64,000 nt of DNA from Selaginella moellendorffii (lineage: Eukaryota; Streptophyta; Lycopodiopsida; Selaginellales; Selaginellaceae): positions 218,961 to 282,960 of the forward strand of contig NW_003314332.1 of the NCBI RefSeq assembly GCF_000143415.4, read 5' to 3'. Under the pieces are notes generated by a model, which did not search any database, was not told where the DNA came from, and was given only the letters and a program-made list of their open reading frames with translations. Of this stretch, positions 12,849-25,003 are shown one piece after another (position 1 is the first letter of the stretch; every line of letters begins with the position of its first letter). The position numbers and the translations under genes were made by a program.

Positions 12849-14912
12849 TCAAATATCCTGCATCTCATCGTCATCTTCAACCTCATGATCTTCGACCTCA
12901 CGATCTTCGACATCATCTCCATCTTCCTCTTCCTGTCCTGACTCAAGCTCGTCTTCAAGATGAGGAACTGTGTCCAGGACTTTGTAGCTTACAAACTTGT
13001 CGTAATCACGATCATTTTTGCAGGTTAACAACCTGGTGTTGCAAGCCACAAAAACCAGATCCGCTGTCCTGTCCATGGTAAGTCTGTTCCTCTTTTTTGA
13101 AGAAACATGCTCGAAAGTACTGAACAATCTCTCCACCGAGGACGACGAGCATGCCTGACTTAGAACTCGAATGGCCAACTTTTGAAGAGCTGGAGAGTCA
13201 TAACCATAGTCCTCCCACCAACGTACAGCTCCCCTCTTAGTGCGATCAGCCTTAGCATCATATGAGTTGAAAATGCCTCCTATCCTCCGGTAAGTTAAAA
13301 GCTCATCACGTATCACATCCCTCTCACTGGATGTAAACATGGCCAGCAGATAAGCATTCCAGTCCTTCATGACCTCTCTGTTAGCATGCTTTTCATACTC
13401 CTAAAACTCGGGGTCCAACATGTATGCCACCGAGTGTATGAGCGAGTGATACTCATGCCACCTATTAGACATGATCTGATGAAGTTCCCTGTACCTGCCA
13501 TAATCCGACTGTCCTTCCTCTAAACTTGCATCCAACCTGTTCATGCACTCATATATCTTTCCAATCGCAGGTATATCACCGTCCACAACACGAAGAAGCA
13601 GCATAACATCCTTGGACACCTCTAGCATGTCCTTAACCTGTTGCCAGAAACTGTCATCAAAAACCGTTGCATAACTGTCCCTTCCTGCTCTCGACTTCGA
13701 CTCAGGCCTTGCTCTGTACGCAGGGCATACGAACATCTGTTGTAAAGCTTCTCGGAGCTCCACCAGCCTCTCCATCATAATGAAGTTGTAGCCGAACCTG
13801 GTATCACAATAACGCAGCAATCGCTTGTTAGTAAACTCCGCCAGCAGTGCCACTATATGAGAGTGGTTTCTAACGAAGATCACCAAAGACTTTCCACGCT
13901 CCAGAAGTGTTGCCATCCATGGAAGTACACCGAAGTCTTTCAAGGCATTGTTCAAGCAATGGGCAAAACATGCTGCCCATTGAATTTTCGGGTACCTCTA
14001 TTGCAAAAGTGCTGCTGCTGCTCTGTTTGCATTTTCCCCATCGGTCACAACCATGACAACGTTCTCTGCACCTACAATGTTAATGCCTTCTTCCCAGCAG
14101 CGCAGAGTATTTTCAGCTGTTTTTCCTGTTAAGGAAATGTCGATAGCCTTCAAAAAAGCTCCTCGTCCTTGACTATATGCCACAAGCCCCATGATATGCC
14201 GATTCCTCCTATCTGCCCACCCGTCTGCGCATATGGTTGCACCCCTCTACTCCCACAGCTTCCTCAAGGACGCCATCTCAATGTCAATGAATCGTTTCTC
14301 TTTCACCAAAAGCTTATCCCGGAGATCATCATATTTTGGTGGTGCATAAGGCACACCATGCCTGGCAACTTCCTGTATCATGTTGAGGAAGTAAGGTGAC
14401 CGAGCCTTGACAAATGGAATGTGTTCATTCCAGAAAAATCTTCCGATAGCCACATCAACTCGGTTCTTCCGCTCAGGATCCATCGAATCAACAATATGGA
14501 CTTGACTCTGTTTGCTAAAAAACAGGGAACTGCAGCCACTTCCACTTGACTGGGATTATACCACCGGTGGAAATCCTTGGACATTGCCATCCATTCTCAT
14601 AGAAGCACCACCAGATTCATTCGGCCGTTTCTTCCCCCTTGCCCCTTTCTCGAAATCAATAACCTTTTGCATATTGAGCAGATCCGCTTTCTTGTTACCT
14701 GGGATGAGAGGACAACTCACAATATCCTTGCTGCCTGGGCCTTCTCCTAACAGATGAGCTCCCACATGATCAACACCACTCAGTTTGTTCACCATTGGGC
14801 AGTATTTGCATGACCATAATTTGTGGCCATGCCCCCTGCTCTCAAGAACACTTACCTCATCCCACCATCGCGAAGAAGGATGCTTTCGCAGTATGCTGGA
14901 TTGCTGCGCCAT
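12849..14912 (-). pseudogene. hAT transposase (BED finger, DUF659, dimerisation domain), nonsense-mutated
   Basis: A single reading frame of about 688 codons without introns or frameshifts, broken only by four stops (near 14556, 14244, 13995 and 13398). In order there is a BED-type zinc finger (CKYC followed by HVGAHLLG); a DUF659-like region; the catalytic-core segment VVMVVTDGENANRAAAALL; CFAHCLNNALKDFG; and the C-terminal hAT dimerisation motif with SSVERLFSTFEHVSSKKRN. It would bind the element ends and catalyse cut-and-paste transposition. The product is inactive as it stands. The lack of frameshifts points to fairly recent insertion followed by point-mutation decay. Confidence 0.85.
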
Positions 14913-15024
14913 GCTTGTTTGCCTTGGATTGCTGCTGCTGTGCCCTGAAATGGTGCGCCCTGGCTAGATTGTCGTGTGATGCCGTGCGCCCTAAAACCAG
15001 AATATTCCGCGCGAGAATATTCTA

Positions 15025-15059
15025 AACAGTGGTCCGTGTTACTAACACGGACCACTGTT
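15025..15059. repeat. Perfect hairpin in the hAT subterminal region
   Basis: Arms AACAGTGGTCCGTGTTA and its reverse complement, separated by one base. It lies about 90 bp inside the right end among repeated CGTGTTCG motifs. It is probably part of the transposase-binding region, since subterminal repeats are usual in hAT elements; the role is inferred. Confidence 0.7.
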
Positions 15060-15350
15060 CACGAACACGGCCGTGGGAACACGACCCATGGCCGTGTTCG
15101 TGAAACACGGTGAACACGGCCGGGATCCAGGCCGTGTTCGTAACACGGCTGCAAAGGGACATCACAATCAGATGCGGGATCACAAGAAACCAACTTCACT
15201 AACTCTGGTTTCACCAAGATCTACGTAAGGAGTTATGAAATGAAAGGACCTTCTCTATTGAAATGTGTTTATGGTCCTAGGGGCATTGTGACATATCAAA
15301 GGATTTTGCATCAAGTTCTGTATTTGCATGTTTATCAAGCTACTGAATTG

Positions 15351-15384
15351 CTAAACCCTAAACCCTAAACCCTAAACCCTAAAC
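15351..15384 (+). repeat. Interstitial plant telomere repeat (CCCTAAA, about 5 units)
   Basis: CTAAACCCTAAACCCTAAAC continues for almost five units. E2 holds the same array, one unit shorter, at 37426-37452. It sits in the region shared by two divergent promoters, where short AAACCCTA 'telo-box' elements are known promoter motifs in plants. A regulatory role is inferred from position only. Confidence 0.85.
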
Positions 15385-16189
15385 ATGTGGCAAATGCTGC
15401 GTGGAGAAAGATGCCCTTTCTGGGCAAATGCTGTAAGAGGCAGATACCGAGCAGATGTATCTCAGGCTAGCGAAGGGGACAAACAAAAGCTAGCTATAAA
15501 CATGACGGGATGCAAATAGATTACTAGGCTGGTCCTGCGAAAATCAAAAACCATAATTGAAAACATTGAAAATGCAAAAAGAAAGGTTTATAATATTTTT
15601 GAATTTTAAGCAACCAAAGGAATGTAAGTAGGGCATGTGTTTGTAAGTTTAAAAATGCCTCAACCACTTAAATTCCCAAGTAAATAAAGCTGTTTCTATT
15701 TTTGGTACAGGTAAACTTTATAGCATGTGGGCTCATGCAATTTTGAACCCAAAAATGCACCAAAAAATGCTCGACTAGCATTATTCTTTGAATGGCATGT
15801 GGCCTTATATTGCCATAAATGGACGTACACACACAGCATAATTATTCCTTTATACGGCGAATAATCTTGGCGCGGATCGCTGACACGGCATGGCAAAGTT
15901 CGAATCACTGACATGGCACAGCTGGATCGAGGCAAGGACATGATGTGACAAAGTTCAACCTCCGACAGCAAAGTCTAGAAGCTACTCAGTTTGAAATTTG
16001 TCAGAGGAATCATAAGATCTGGTTTGTCAGACGATTTGATGTGACGTTCAAGCGTGTGTTATTTTTGAATTCTCGAACTCATTCCTAGGTCTATCATTTT
16101 TGTGCGCCGTGTTCTTGGTTCCGTTGAGCGCAGTGAGCGCTGCTTGTGTAAGCAGCGTTGTGAGCTGTGGTTTATGCGTCTACAAGCGG

Positions 16190-16320
16190 TTGCGGCATTG
16201 CGAGCGCCATTGCGAGCGGCAGTTTATGCGAGTGGCAGTTTGTGCAAGCGGCGCTACGAGCAGTTGCGGTGTTGCGAGCGGCGCTACGAGTAGTTGCGGT
16301 GTTGCGAGCGGCACTGTCTT
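16190..16320. repeat. GC-rich tandem repeat, 36-40-bp units
   Basis: Repeats of TTGCGAGCGGCGCTACGAG and variants; the E2 copy is at about 36490-36610. Open frames through it are repetitive and differ between copies, so I treat it as non-coding upstream repeat of the transposase gene. Confidence 0.6.
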
Positions 16321-17969
16321 TGGTGTGGCTACCGCTTCCTCTTGATATTCGGCACTTGTGCTTCCTGGTATGTTCACCATGAAATGGCTTAGGACCACAT
16401 TTAGAAATGGCATGAGGCCACATGCCATCTTGGGCCCTTGCAATTTCATGGCTAGCGTATTGTCATGTATGTCTTCGATGGGAATGTGGTCGCTATTGAA
16501 CGAGGAGAGGTGGTCGTCGGGGTAAATGTTGTTGTTGCCTTGAAAAATCTGCAGAAAAAAGCAGATGTTGGGGACAGCGCAAGTGCGACGCATGTTCCCT
16601 CCGTGGATCTTAAGAACCGTGCTACATAGATTCAGGCAAAGGTGTTTCTAAACAACCCCGAGGGGGAGGTGGTAGCTGAGAGCTTAGCCACAGTTGTCGA
16701 TCCAAGAGATGCGGTTGCTAATCAAGAATTGGGCTGGGATGATATTGGAGTTGCGATTTTAGAGGTTGTTGACACAGAAGAAAACAGTCTGACTATTGGA
16801 AGCATTGTGCGGTGGAAATTGAGGCATTTAGTGTTTGAGAATGTGAAGGATTCACAATCAAACACCACTACAACTGATGACAAAACATCTCTTCATGGGA
16901 AAAGAAAGTACACCTTCTTAAAGCGCAGCCAAAGGGATCTGAGCAACGAACCGAAAAGGCAGAAAATAGCGATGGAGGTTCGAATGGTCTCGACAGTTGC
17001 TTGTTACAAGAGGAGGTGCTGTCAACATGCTGATTCGGATGCTATTGAAGAGGAGAGAGCAAGATACAAGACATTGTCCTGGAAGGCAGTTGTAAGAGAC
17101 TAAATTTTCCATTCTACTTTAGTCACTTAACCACACCTCTGACCACTTGGAGGAGTCTCATTCACAACCTCCATAAGTCCAATCCAGGACTTGGGACTTG
17201 CTAGCCCCGAGAATGGCATCCATGCCACTCAACATTTGCACTTGGTCCAAGTGCTCCACGTGTCCGATCCCATGACCGACACTCAAAGGTACCACCGACA
17301 TAGCAGCCCGTTACGCTGAGGCCATGCCCAATCACCTTTGCCACATTGGTAGTCCAATACCACTTGCATCACAGTCTTGGCTCCCAAGACTAGGCAAACC
17401 ATCCGTGAGTGGTCATCTCAGATCCACTCCTTAGCATCCTTAGGATGCCCACCGACAAGGGGATAGCCTTCCCCAATATCCCTCTGTCAGTCCCCACTAA
17501 GTCCCTTTCTGCCCCTGGTCGTGTTTGCCAAGACTGTCACTGGATCGAGACCCACAGGCCCGACCACTAAGTCCCACAGTCCTCTGGGACTTCCTCACCA
17601 CACGACTGTGTCCTTGGTCACTACCCCAGAGGACTGCTCCTCTTCCTTTCCACAGTCTGGGCCTTTGGGACAACATTTCGGAACACCGTGGCCTTACGCG
17701 AGCCACCTGGGTAATCTCCTCGCCTTCTGCCCTTGGGTGCTCTAGCCATGGGCTTAGAGCGGGTTCCGTTGAGCCACACCAGGTATCCAAGTAGGTAGTG
17801 CCACCCACACTTGGACTGGGAGCATCGGCCAGTCGATCTCCCGGGGGAACTAGAGCCGGCTCTTGAACACTTCACCAAGCTACCCCGCTTGTCGGTCTGT
17901 GTTCACTCTAGTCTTGGACTTCCCAGTGGGCAGCTCATCACCCAACACTGGGTCCGGCCTTCCTGGGCC

Positions 17970-18055
17970 AAACTGGCCAAACTGGCCAAACTGGCCTTTC
18001 CTGGCCAAACTGGCCTTTCCTGGCCAAACTGGCCTTTCCTGGCCAAACTGGCTCC
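17970..18055. repeat. Short tandem repeat CTGGCCAAACTGGCC
   Basis: Several copies of a GGCCAAACTGG unit with or without an intervening TTTCCT. The partner LTR has only two copies (24119-24150), so the array has expanded or contracted since insertion. Confidence 0.75.
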
Positions 18056-18135
18056 ACTGCAGTCCTCCCCCTTACTATACTTTTGGAGCTCACCAAACCC
18101 CCCAGGGTCTGGGAGACGAACGCTTTGGGCTTTCA

Positions 18136-18234
18136 CCCTCTCAGACTCGAACTCGGACTCGGACTCGGACTCGGACTCGGACTTGGACTCGGACTTGGAC
18201 TCGGGCTCGGGCTCGGTCTCGGCCTCGGTCCCGA

Positions 18235-18272
<38 letters not shown>

Positions 18273-18905
18273 CCGGTCTCGGTCTCGACTTTGGACTCCA
18301 TCTCGGACTCCATCTCGGACTCCATCTCGGACTCCATCTTGGACTCCATCTCGGGTCCATCTCGGGTCCATCTCGGACTCCATCTCGGGTCCATCTCGGA
18401 CTCCATTTCGGGTCCATCTCGGACTCCATCTCGGACTCCATTTCGGGTCCATTTCGGGTCCACCTCGGACTCCATCTCGGACTCCATTTCGGGTCCATCT
18501 CGGGTCCACCTCGGACACCATCTCGGGTCCATCTCGGACTCCACTTCGGACTCCAACTCGGGTCTATCTCGGACTCCACTTCGGACTCCAACTCGGGTCC
18601 ATCTCGGACTCCATCTCGGACTCCATTTCGGGTCCATCTCAGGTCCACCTCGGACTCCATCTCAGACTCCATCTCGGGTCCATCTCGGACTCCATCTCGG
18701 ACTCCATCTCGGATCCATCTCAGACTCCATCTCAGACTCCATCTCGGACTCCACTTCGGGTCCATCTCGGACTCCATATCGGACTCCATCTCGGACTCCA
18801 CTTCGGGTCCATCTTGGACTCCATATCGGACTCCATCTCGGACTCCACTTCGGACTCCATATCGGACTCCACTTTGGGTCCATCTCGGACTCCATCTCGG
18901 ACACT
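18136..18905. repeat. TCGGACTC / TCGGACTCCATC minisatellite in the LTR
   Basis: First a hexamer-like run of TCGGAC and TCGGTC, then 12-18-bp units of TCGGACTCCATC and TCGGGTCCATC. The same repeat occurs, shorter, at 24241-24775, in the solo LTR (3720-4110) and in the gypsy LTRs (28650-28900, 60505-60740). Its CpG-rich units are partly decayed to TpG/CpA in older copies. Confidence 0.85.
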
Positions 18906-19134
18906 TCCACGTGTCATGTGTTGGTCCTTTTGGGTCCCTTTTTGGAGCCTCGCTTTTTGCTCGCTTCGTGCTCATTCCTCGAGCACTTCTTTGGGAGTTC
19001 CACTCCCGCTCTTGACTTTTCAAGTCGGAGCTTTTGGTCCAAACGTGTTACGCTCGTTTGGCTCTCGCTTCAGCCACTACCACGTGGCACCCTTTCCGGC
19101 TCCACTTTGGGGCCTAGGGATTTTGTGTCTCACA

Positions 19135-22100
19135 ACTCCACCACCCATAGACAAAGTTCGATGTCCTCATCGAACGGTAAACCATTTTGTAAAGTAACAC
19201 TTGCATGTGTTACCATTTCCATCCTTGGCACCTAGCCAATATTTGTCAATGGTTTGACATTGAAGGCTCACCATGCCTTTTGGATATGCCTCAATGGTTT
19301 GACACCAAAGGCTCACCATGCCTTGCCTATCCTCTAAGGAGGGTAGTCTCTCCAACTTAGAGACTGATTGGACCACATGTAGTGGTTCTCTCCTTTTATT
19401 GGTTTAGTTCTCGCTAAACCTCTTAGAGACCCTTCTCTAAGTCAATCCCACTACTCCTTCTTGAGTAGTTTCAATTTCCATCTATTGAATGTTTGCACCT
19501 TGGAACTTTTACTCTTTTGACTTTTGGAAGTCAATTTCCTAGGTGTCTCCAACACCTTGCATTGCACAGATTGTGCAACTCCACTTCTCTATCCTAGGAA
19601 GTTCATTACTTGAGGGCACCATCATCCTCTCTTCTATTTTGTGCCACCTTGGGCACTAAGTTCCATTTATCACACTTTGTGCTAGGGTTGTCCATCGCCC
19701 TATCATTTGGCTACCTTACTGCTCCCTCCATTGGAGCTTCCACTTTCACCAAATCGGAGCAATTCGGAATCCATCCTTGGAAACACACTTCCTTTCCCGC
19801 AATTTGTTAGCGTCCAACACATCAGTGTTCCTTGCCTAACTTTGTCACTTGGATTCCTTCCCAGGGATTCCACGGCCCTATCTTGGCCACTCATCTTTTG
19901 CTCCTATCCGTTGATTGTTGCACCAAGCAACATCGAATCTCTACCTCCCTTCTTGAGGTATTCTTTTGATTCCATAGCAAAGGCTCTGCTTTGCCAAGAC
20001 TAGGGTGTTCACCCCTAGTAAGTCTCTTTTAGCATCTTCTGCTGTGGGCTCTATCCTCGGCCCAGCTTTGTGACCCTCTCATGGGTCTCTTTAGAGACTA
20101 CTTTCCTTGGACACCCTATGCCATCGCAATGACATAGCTCATTTCCCTAAGGTGCTTTTCCCACTTGGTCACCTTGACCAAGCCACACCATCATCAATGG
20201 TTCAAATCAACACTTTGAACTAGGAACCTTATTCCTTAACCCAAACAAAGACCTTGTCCTTATTTAGCCACAAGATCACCTAGTGATCTCACCTCGGCAC
20301 CTTAACAGGTTTGCCAATAGGTACTAGGTCTTCCAGACCTTTAACTTGTTAACTACGACCCCGGGGGCATCCCCCACACTTGGCGGTGCGCCCAAGCCAG
20401 CCCTTCTGGCCAAGGGTCCATAGCAACTGAGATTAGGTGTCCCCATCTCACTCACCACGTCCTTGGTGCCACTTGCACCAAAGCGTTCAAGTTAGATATG
20501 CCGAGCTTTCACACTAAGCAATCTAACCGTGCATCACGACTCCGAGGCATCCCTCGCTTGGCGGTGTGCCCAAACCAGTCTCCCCACTGAGAGTCCATGA
20601 CCACCGAAATATGAGTGTCCTCATATTCCAAACCATCACCACACCCTAGTGATTTGGGACTCGAACCCAAGCACTAGAGGGTCGGGACTCGAACCCAACC
20701 TCCGTATATGCATCTACGGACGGCATCACACAAGATGCCTGGCGTGACTCCCCACGCCGGTGCACCAACTTATTTTTAAAGTGCGCTACAGATCACAGCT
20801 TAGGAACCTAGTTCCTCCACACTGCCAAGTCCTCTCACTTGACATGTCTGTGATCATGCATGGACTCCTCCATGCTCGGCCCCATGGCCCACCCTTTTTG
20901 AAGTTATCACCTTCAACTAGGGTATTTGTTCCCCCGACGTGCCAATCTCGCTTGGCAAGTCCTCCGACCACTGTAACATGGTTCATGCATAAGCGTGAAA
21001 GTCCTTGACCATCGACTTTCGTTCAAAGCCCTCTCTTTGAACACTCGGGAACTACTTCCCTAACCTTGATAGCCTTGCCTCATGGCAAGCTTCAAGACCA
21101 CGCTTCTGCTGCACCACTCTGATTTTGCGCGTTCCATGAACTATTTACACTTGGCCTTTCTAGGTACTAAGCTACCTAGAATCGTCTTTGGGAACCTTGA
21201 AGGAACTCTGTCCCTCAGCTTGCTAAGGCCTCCCTTTTTGCAAGCCTTCAAAATGCCATATAGTCTAACATGGACAATTCCATATTTTAGACTCTCCATG
21301 GCATCACGGTTGCTAGCGGTAACACCCTCGAGCCCCCACTTGATTCTCCACTGCCAGCTGGCATAACCAACCTTGGTTATGCCCTTTGATTCCTATGGTT
21401 CGGTTCTATCCTCTTACTTCTTGCTTTTTGGCTTCACACCTTTCCTTTGGTCATTCTCCTCCAGACCAGGAGGATAACTTTGCACTTTCTATCACGCTTT
21501 AGCAAGTATTCTTAGGGATGAACCTACCCAATAGCCTAGGGAGTGGTTCCTCAATCTAGGTATGCTCACCTTATAATCCCACACACTGGGATTACATTGT
21601 TGCTTATGGGCCTTTACATGCCCATCACTAGCCTTGCCAAAATTCCATTTTTGGCTTTGTCCAACTCGGGTAGACAGTCCTCTTCTATCTCCGCAACCTT
21701 GGACATTTGGATAACACCTTCTATTCATCATTCGCTAGAGACTTAGTCCTTTGGGCTTTATCCATTGCCCTCGCGACATCAAACACCACCTTCTGGTGTT
21801 CTAGAGTGTCCGGGTGTCCCAATGATGGCTTTCTTGACAATGAGTATTTCCTTTTATGACATTGACTTACTATATCGCAACACAAGCAACTTATCCCCCG
21901 TAAGGGTATATCCAACTTCCTTATGCTATTAAGAAGTCTTGGGTAGCTACCTTCTACCCGTTTAACCAGTTATTTTGCACCTCTTGCTTAGTTTCCTCAT
22001 AGTTGTCAAGTCCTACAACTCATTGCTTGGTGCTTTCACACCTCCTTCATTATCTGGGTCACCACACTCCAACTGCATGCTTTGCAGCTTAGGCTATGCC

Positions 22101-23243
22101 ATTCCCATTTCCATTGGGATTCCTTTGGCAAGGGGTTCTCATGAACCCACCAACATAGCCTCAAGGTATCACACCTTGGCACATTTGGTGTCTCCACACC
22201 ATCGGCTCCACAAGCCTACCTCTATGACATTTCCCCTTCGTGTCTAAGTCTTTGCCAAGACCAACACCGCTCTTTCTCATGCCAACCATCCGTTAGCACT
22301 GCCCCATAGAGGTCACACACAACTTTATGTCAAAGTTGTTTTCTTCTGGGAACACCTTTCCCATAACTTTAGCATGGCACATTTTGCCATCGATGAGATA
22401 CCCTCTGTTCTCATCCTTGGATCCTATGATCCCCCCCCATCCTTTGTGGGGTACAACACACCTCAGTCCAAATGCTTCCATCAGTCCTTTTAGGACCATC
22501 CCTTGACTCTACTTGAGTCATCCAGCAGTTTTGGACTTGGTTAATCCACAGACCCGTAAGGTCCTACTTGTGAGGCACTAGCTCACTGGAATACACTTCT
22601 TGCATTCCTGTCCTACTCAAAAGGACTATTTTCACAAGTGTTACTCCGACACTTGATTTTGTTCTCTGGGGGCAACTTTTGCCCCTTAGGACTACTTGTC
22701 CATATGATGAGAATACCACTCATCTCTAAGTACACCCCCCAACTCCTTGGGTTGTTCCAGCATTTATTAAAGGTAGCCCCGGCTACCATTTCAAGGACTT
22801 GAGTCCTCTTCCGTATTTGACCTTCCACGGTCATTACCTTTGGCCTCACATTCATGAGTACCAACCTCAACTATATGAGGATAATCTTGTGACTCCTTTA
22901 TTGTTTTGGAGTCTCTATCTTTCCCGTGATCCCAACTTTAGTTGTTTACCACAACAACCTTAGCCATTTTGTTGAGACAAATGCTCATCCGGATCCCATC
23001 CTCAACTCAATGAGGAAAACCTTGCACTGTTCCCAAGATCCCAAAGTCGTTCCATTATTGGCCCTTTTCTATCCACCACCTCGTCTACAAGTTCACACAT
23101 GAACTGTAATGGAGAGCCATGTCTTCCCGACTTGCTACTCCTCAAGGATAGGCCCACTCCTCGGACCTTCCGATGCCAACACTAGTGGTGATATAGTTGA
23201 GCACCAATAAAAGTCGGACTAAGGAACAGCTCCGATACCAAAT
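19135..23243 (-). other. Non-coding interior of the LARD-like element
   Basis: 4.1 kb with no recognisable retrotransposon protein on either strand; the longest frames are under 100 codons with no family motif. The PPT-like GGGTGGTGGAGT (minus strand) adjoins the left LTR and the tRNA-Met-type primer site adjoins the right LTR. Two pol-III B-box-like sequences lie at 20657-20667 and 20685-20695 (minus strand). Confidence 0.75.
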
Positions 23244-25003
23244 TGTAAGAGACTAAATTTTCCATTCTACTTTAGTCACTTAACCACACCTCTGACCACT
23301 TGGAGGAGTCTCATTCACAACCTCCATAAGTCCAATCCAGGACTTGGGGCTTGCTAGCCCCGAGAATGGCATCCATGCCACTCAACATTTGCACTTGGTC
23401 CAAGTGCTCCACGTGTCCGATCCCATGACCGACACTCAAAAGTACCACCGACATAGCAGCCCGTTACGCTAAGGCCATGCCCAATCACCTTTGCCACACT
23501 GGTAGTCCAATACCACTTGCATCACAGTCTTGGCTCTCCAAGACTAGGCAAACCATCCGTGAGTGGTCATCTCAGATCCACTCCTTAGCATCCTTAGGAT
23601 GCCCACCGACAAGGGGATAGCCTTCCCCAATATCCCTTTGTCAGTCCCCACTAAGTCCCTTTCTGCCCCTGGTCGTGTTTGCCAACACTGCCACTGGATC
23701 GAGACCCACAGGCCCGACCACTAAGTCCCACAATCCTCTGGGACTTCCTCACCACACGACTGTGTCCTTGGTCACTACCCCAGAGGACTGCTCCTCTTCC
23801 TTTCCACAGTCTGGGCCTTTGGGACAACATTTCGGAACACCGTGGCCTTACGCGAGCCACCTGGGTACTCTCCTCGCCTTCTGCCCTTGGGTGCTCTAGC
23901 CATGGGCTTAGAGCGGGTTCCGTTAAGCCACACCAGGTATCCAAGTAGGTAGTGCCACCCACACTTGGACTGGGAGCATCGGCCAATCGATCTCCCGGGG
24001 GAACTAGAGCCGGCTCTTGAACACTTCACCAAGCTACCCCGCTTGTCGGTCTGTGTTCACTCTAGTCTTGGACTTCCCAGTGGGCAGCTCATCACCCAAC
24101 ACTGGGTCCGGCCTTCCTGGGCCAAACTGGCCTTTCCTGGCCAAACTGGCTCCACTGCAGTCCTCCCCCTTACTATACTTTTGGAGCTCACCAAACCCCC
24201 CAAGGTCTGGGAGACGAACGCTTTGGGCTTTCACCCTCTCAGACTCGAACTCGGACTCGGACTCGGACTTGGACTCGGACTCGGACTCGGACTCGGACTC
24301 GGGCTCGGGCTCGGTCTTGGCCTCGGCCTCGGTCTCGTTCTCGGTCCCGATCTCGGTCTCGGTCTCGGTCTCGGTCTCGACTTCGGACTCCATCTCGGAC
24401 TCCATCTCGGACTCCATCTCGGACTCCATCTCGGACTCCATCTCGGGTCCATCTCGGGTCCATCTCGGACTCCATCTCGGGTCCATCTTGGACTCCATTT
24501 CGGGTCCATCTCAGGTCCACCTCGGACTCCATCTCAGACTCCATTTCGGGTCCATCTCGGGTCCACCTCGGACTCCATCTCGGGTCCATCTCGGACTCCA
24601 CTTCGGACTCCAACTCGGGTCTATCTCGGACTCCACTTTGGACTCCAACTCGGGTCCATCTCGGACTCCACTTTGGACTCCAACTCGGGTCCATCTCGGA
24701 CTCCACTTCAGACTCCAACTCGAGTCCATCTCGGACTCCACTTCGGACTCCAACTCGAGTCCATCTCGGACACTTCCACGTGTCATGTGTTGGTCCTTTT
24801 GGGTCTCTTTTTGGAGCCTCGCTTTTTGCTCGCTTCGTGCTCGTTCCTCGAGCACTTCTTTGGGAGTTCCACTCCCGCTCTTGACTTTTCAAGTCGGAGC
24901 TTTTGGTCCAAACGTGTTACGCTCGTTTGGCTCTCGCTTCAGCCACTACCACGTGGCACCCTTTCTGGCTCCACTTTGGGGCCTAGGGATTTTGTGTCTC
25001 ACA
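23244..25003 (-). repeat. Right LTR (5' LTR) of the LARD-like element
   Basis: 1,760 bp, TGTAAGAG...TCTCACA. It is nearly identical to the left LTR outside the minisatellite, which implies insertion well after E1 itself. GCTCCGATACCA at 23229-23240, just outside it, is the complement of the primer-binding site. Confidence 0.85.

Larger units (their letters stand above)
12611..15148 (-). mobile_element. hAT DNA transposon inserted in E1
   Basis: 2,538 bp flanked by the perfect 8-bp duplication CTGCAAAG (12603-12610 and 15149-15156), the length expected for hAT. The ends are imperfect inverted repeats sharing GTTACGAACACG after four variable bases. Subterminal regions are rich in CGAACACG/CGTGTTCG motifs on both sides. 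The empty site is preserved in E2 at 37647-37654, which gives exact limits. It carries one transposase gene on the minus strand. Confidence 0.9.
15157..16471. other. E1 divergent intergenic region, right of the hAT insertion
   Basis: Non-coding region between the two divergent E1 genes. It contains telomere-type repeats (15351-15384), palindromes at 15792-15816 and 16407-16428 plus a weak one at 15721-15742, and a tandem repeat at about 16190-16320. Compared with E2, about 340 bp are missing at about 16470, including the transposase start codon and two palindromes. Confidence 0.65.
17091..19134 (-). repeat. Left LTR (3' LTR) of the LARD-like element
   Basis: 2,044 bp, about 280 bp longer than its partner, mainly because of extra minisatellite units (18136-18905) and extra copies of a GCCAAACTGGCC-type unit (17970-18055). 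All open frames in it, up to 474 codons, are low-complexity reading of the repeat on either strand and are not taken as genes. Confidence 0.85.
17091..25003 (-). mobile_element. Non-autonomous LTR retrotransposon (LARD-like) inside the E1 transposase gene
   Basis: 7,913 bp with LTRs at 17091-19134 and 23244-25003 (TGTAAGAG...TCTCACA), flanked by GCAGT/GCAGC (17086-17090, 25004-25008). E2 shows the uninterrupted site at about 35376. The primer-binding site (TGGTATCGGAGC on the minus strand) is at 23229-23240 and the polypurine tract at 19135-19145. The 4.1-kb interior has no gag, protease, RT or integrase. The PPT, PBS, LTR start and LTR minisatellite all resemble those of the gypsy element, which suggests it was mobilised in trans by such a partner. 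Confidence 0.85.

Noticed and set aside
17811-19235. Long open frames of up to 474 codons in several frames (also 23965-25441)
   Set aside because: They are produced by a minisatellite whose unit length is a multiple of three. Composition is low-complexity in every frame and on both strands, and they lie inside LTRs.
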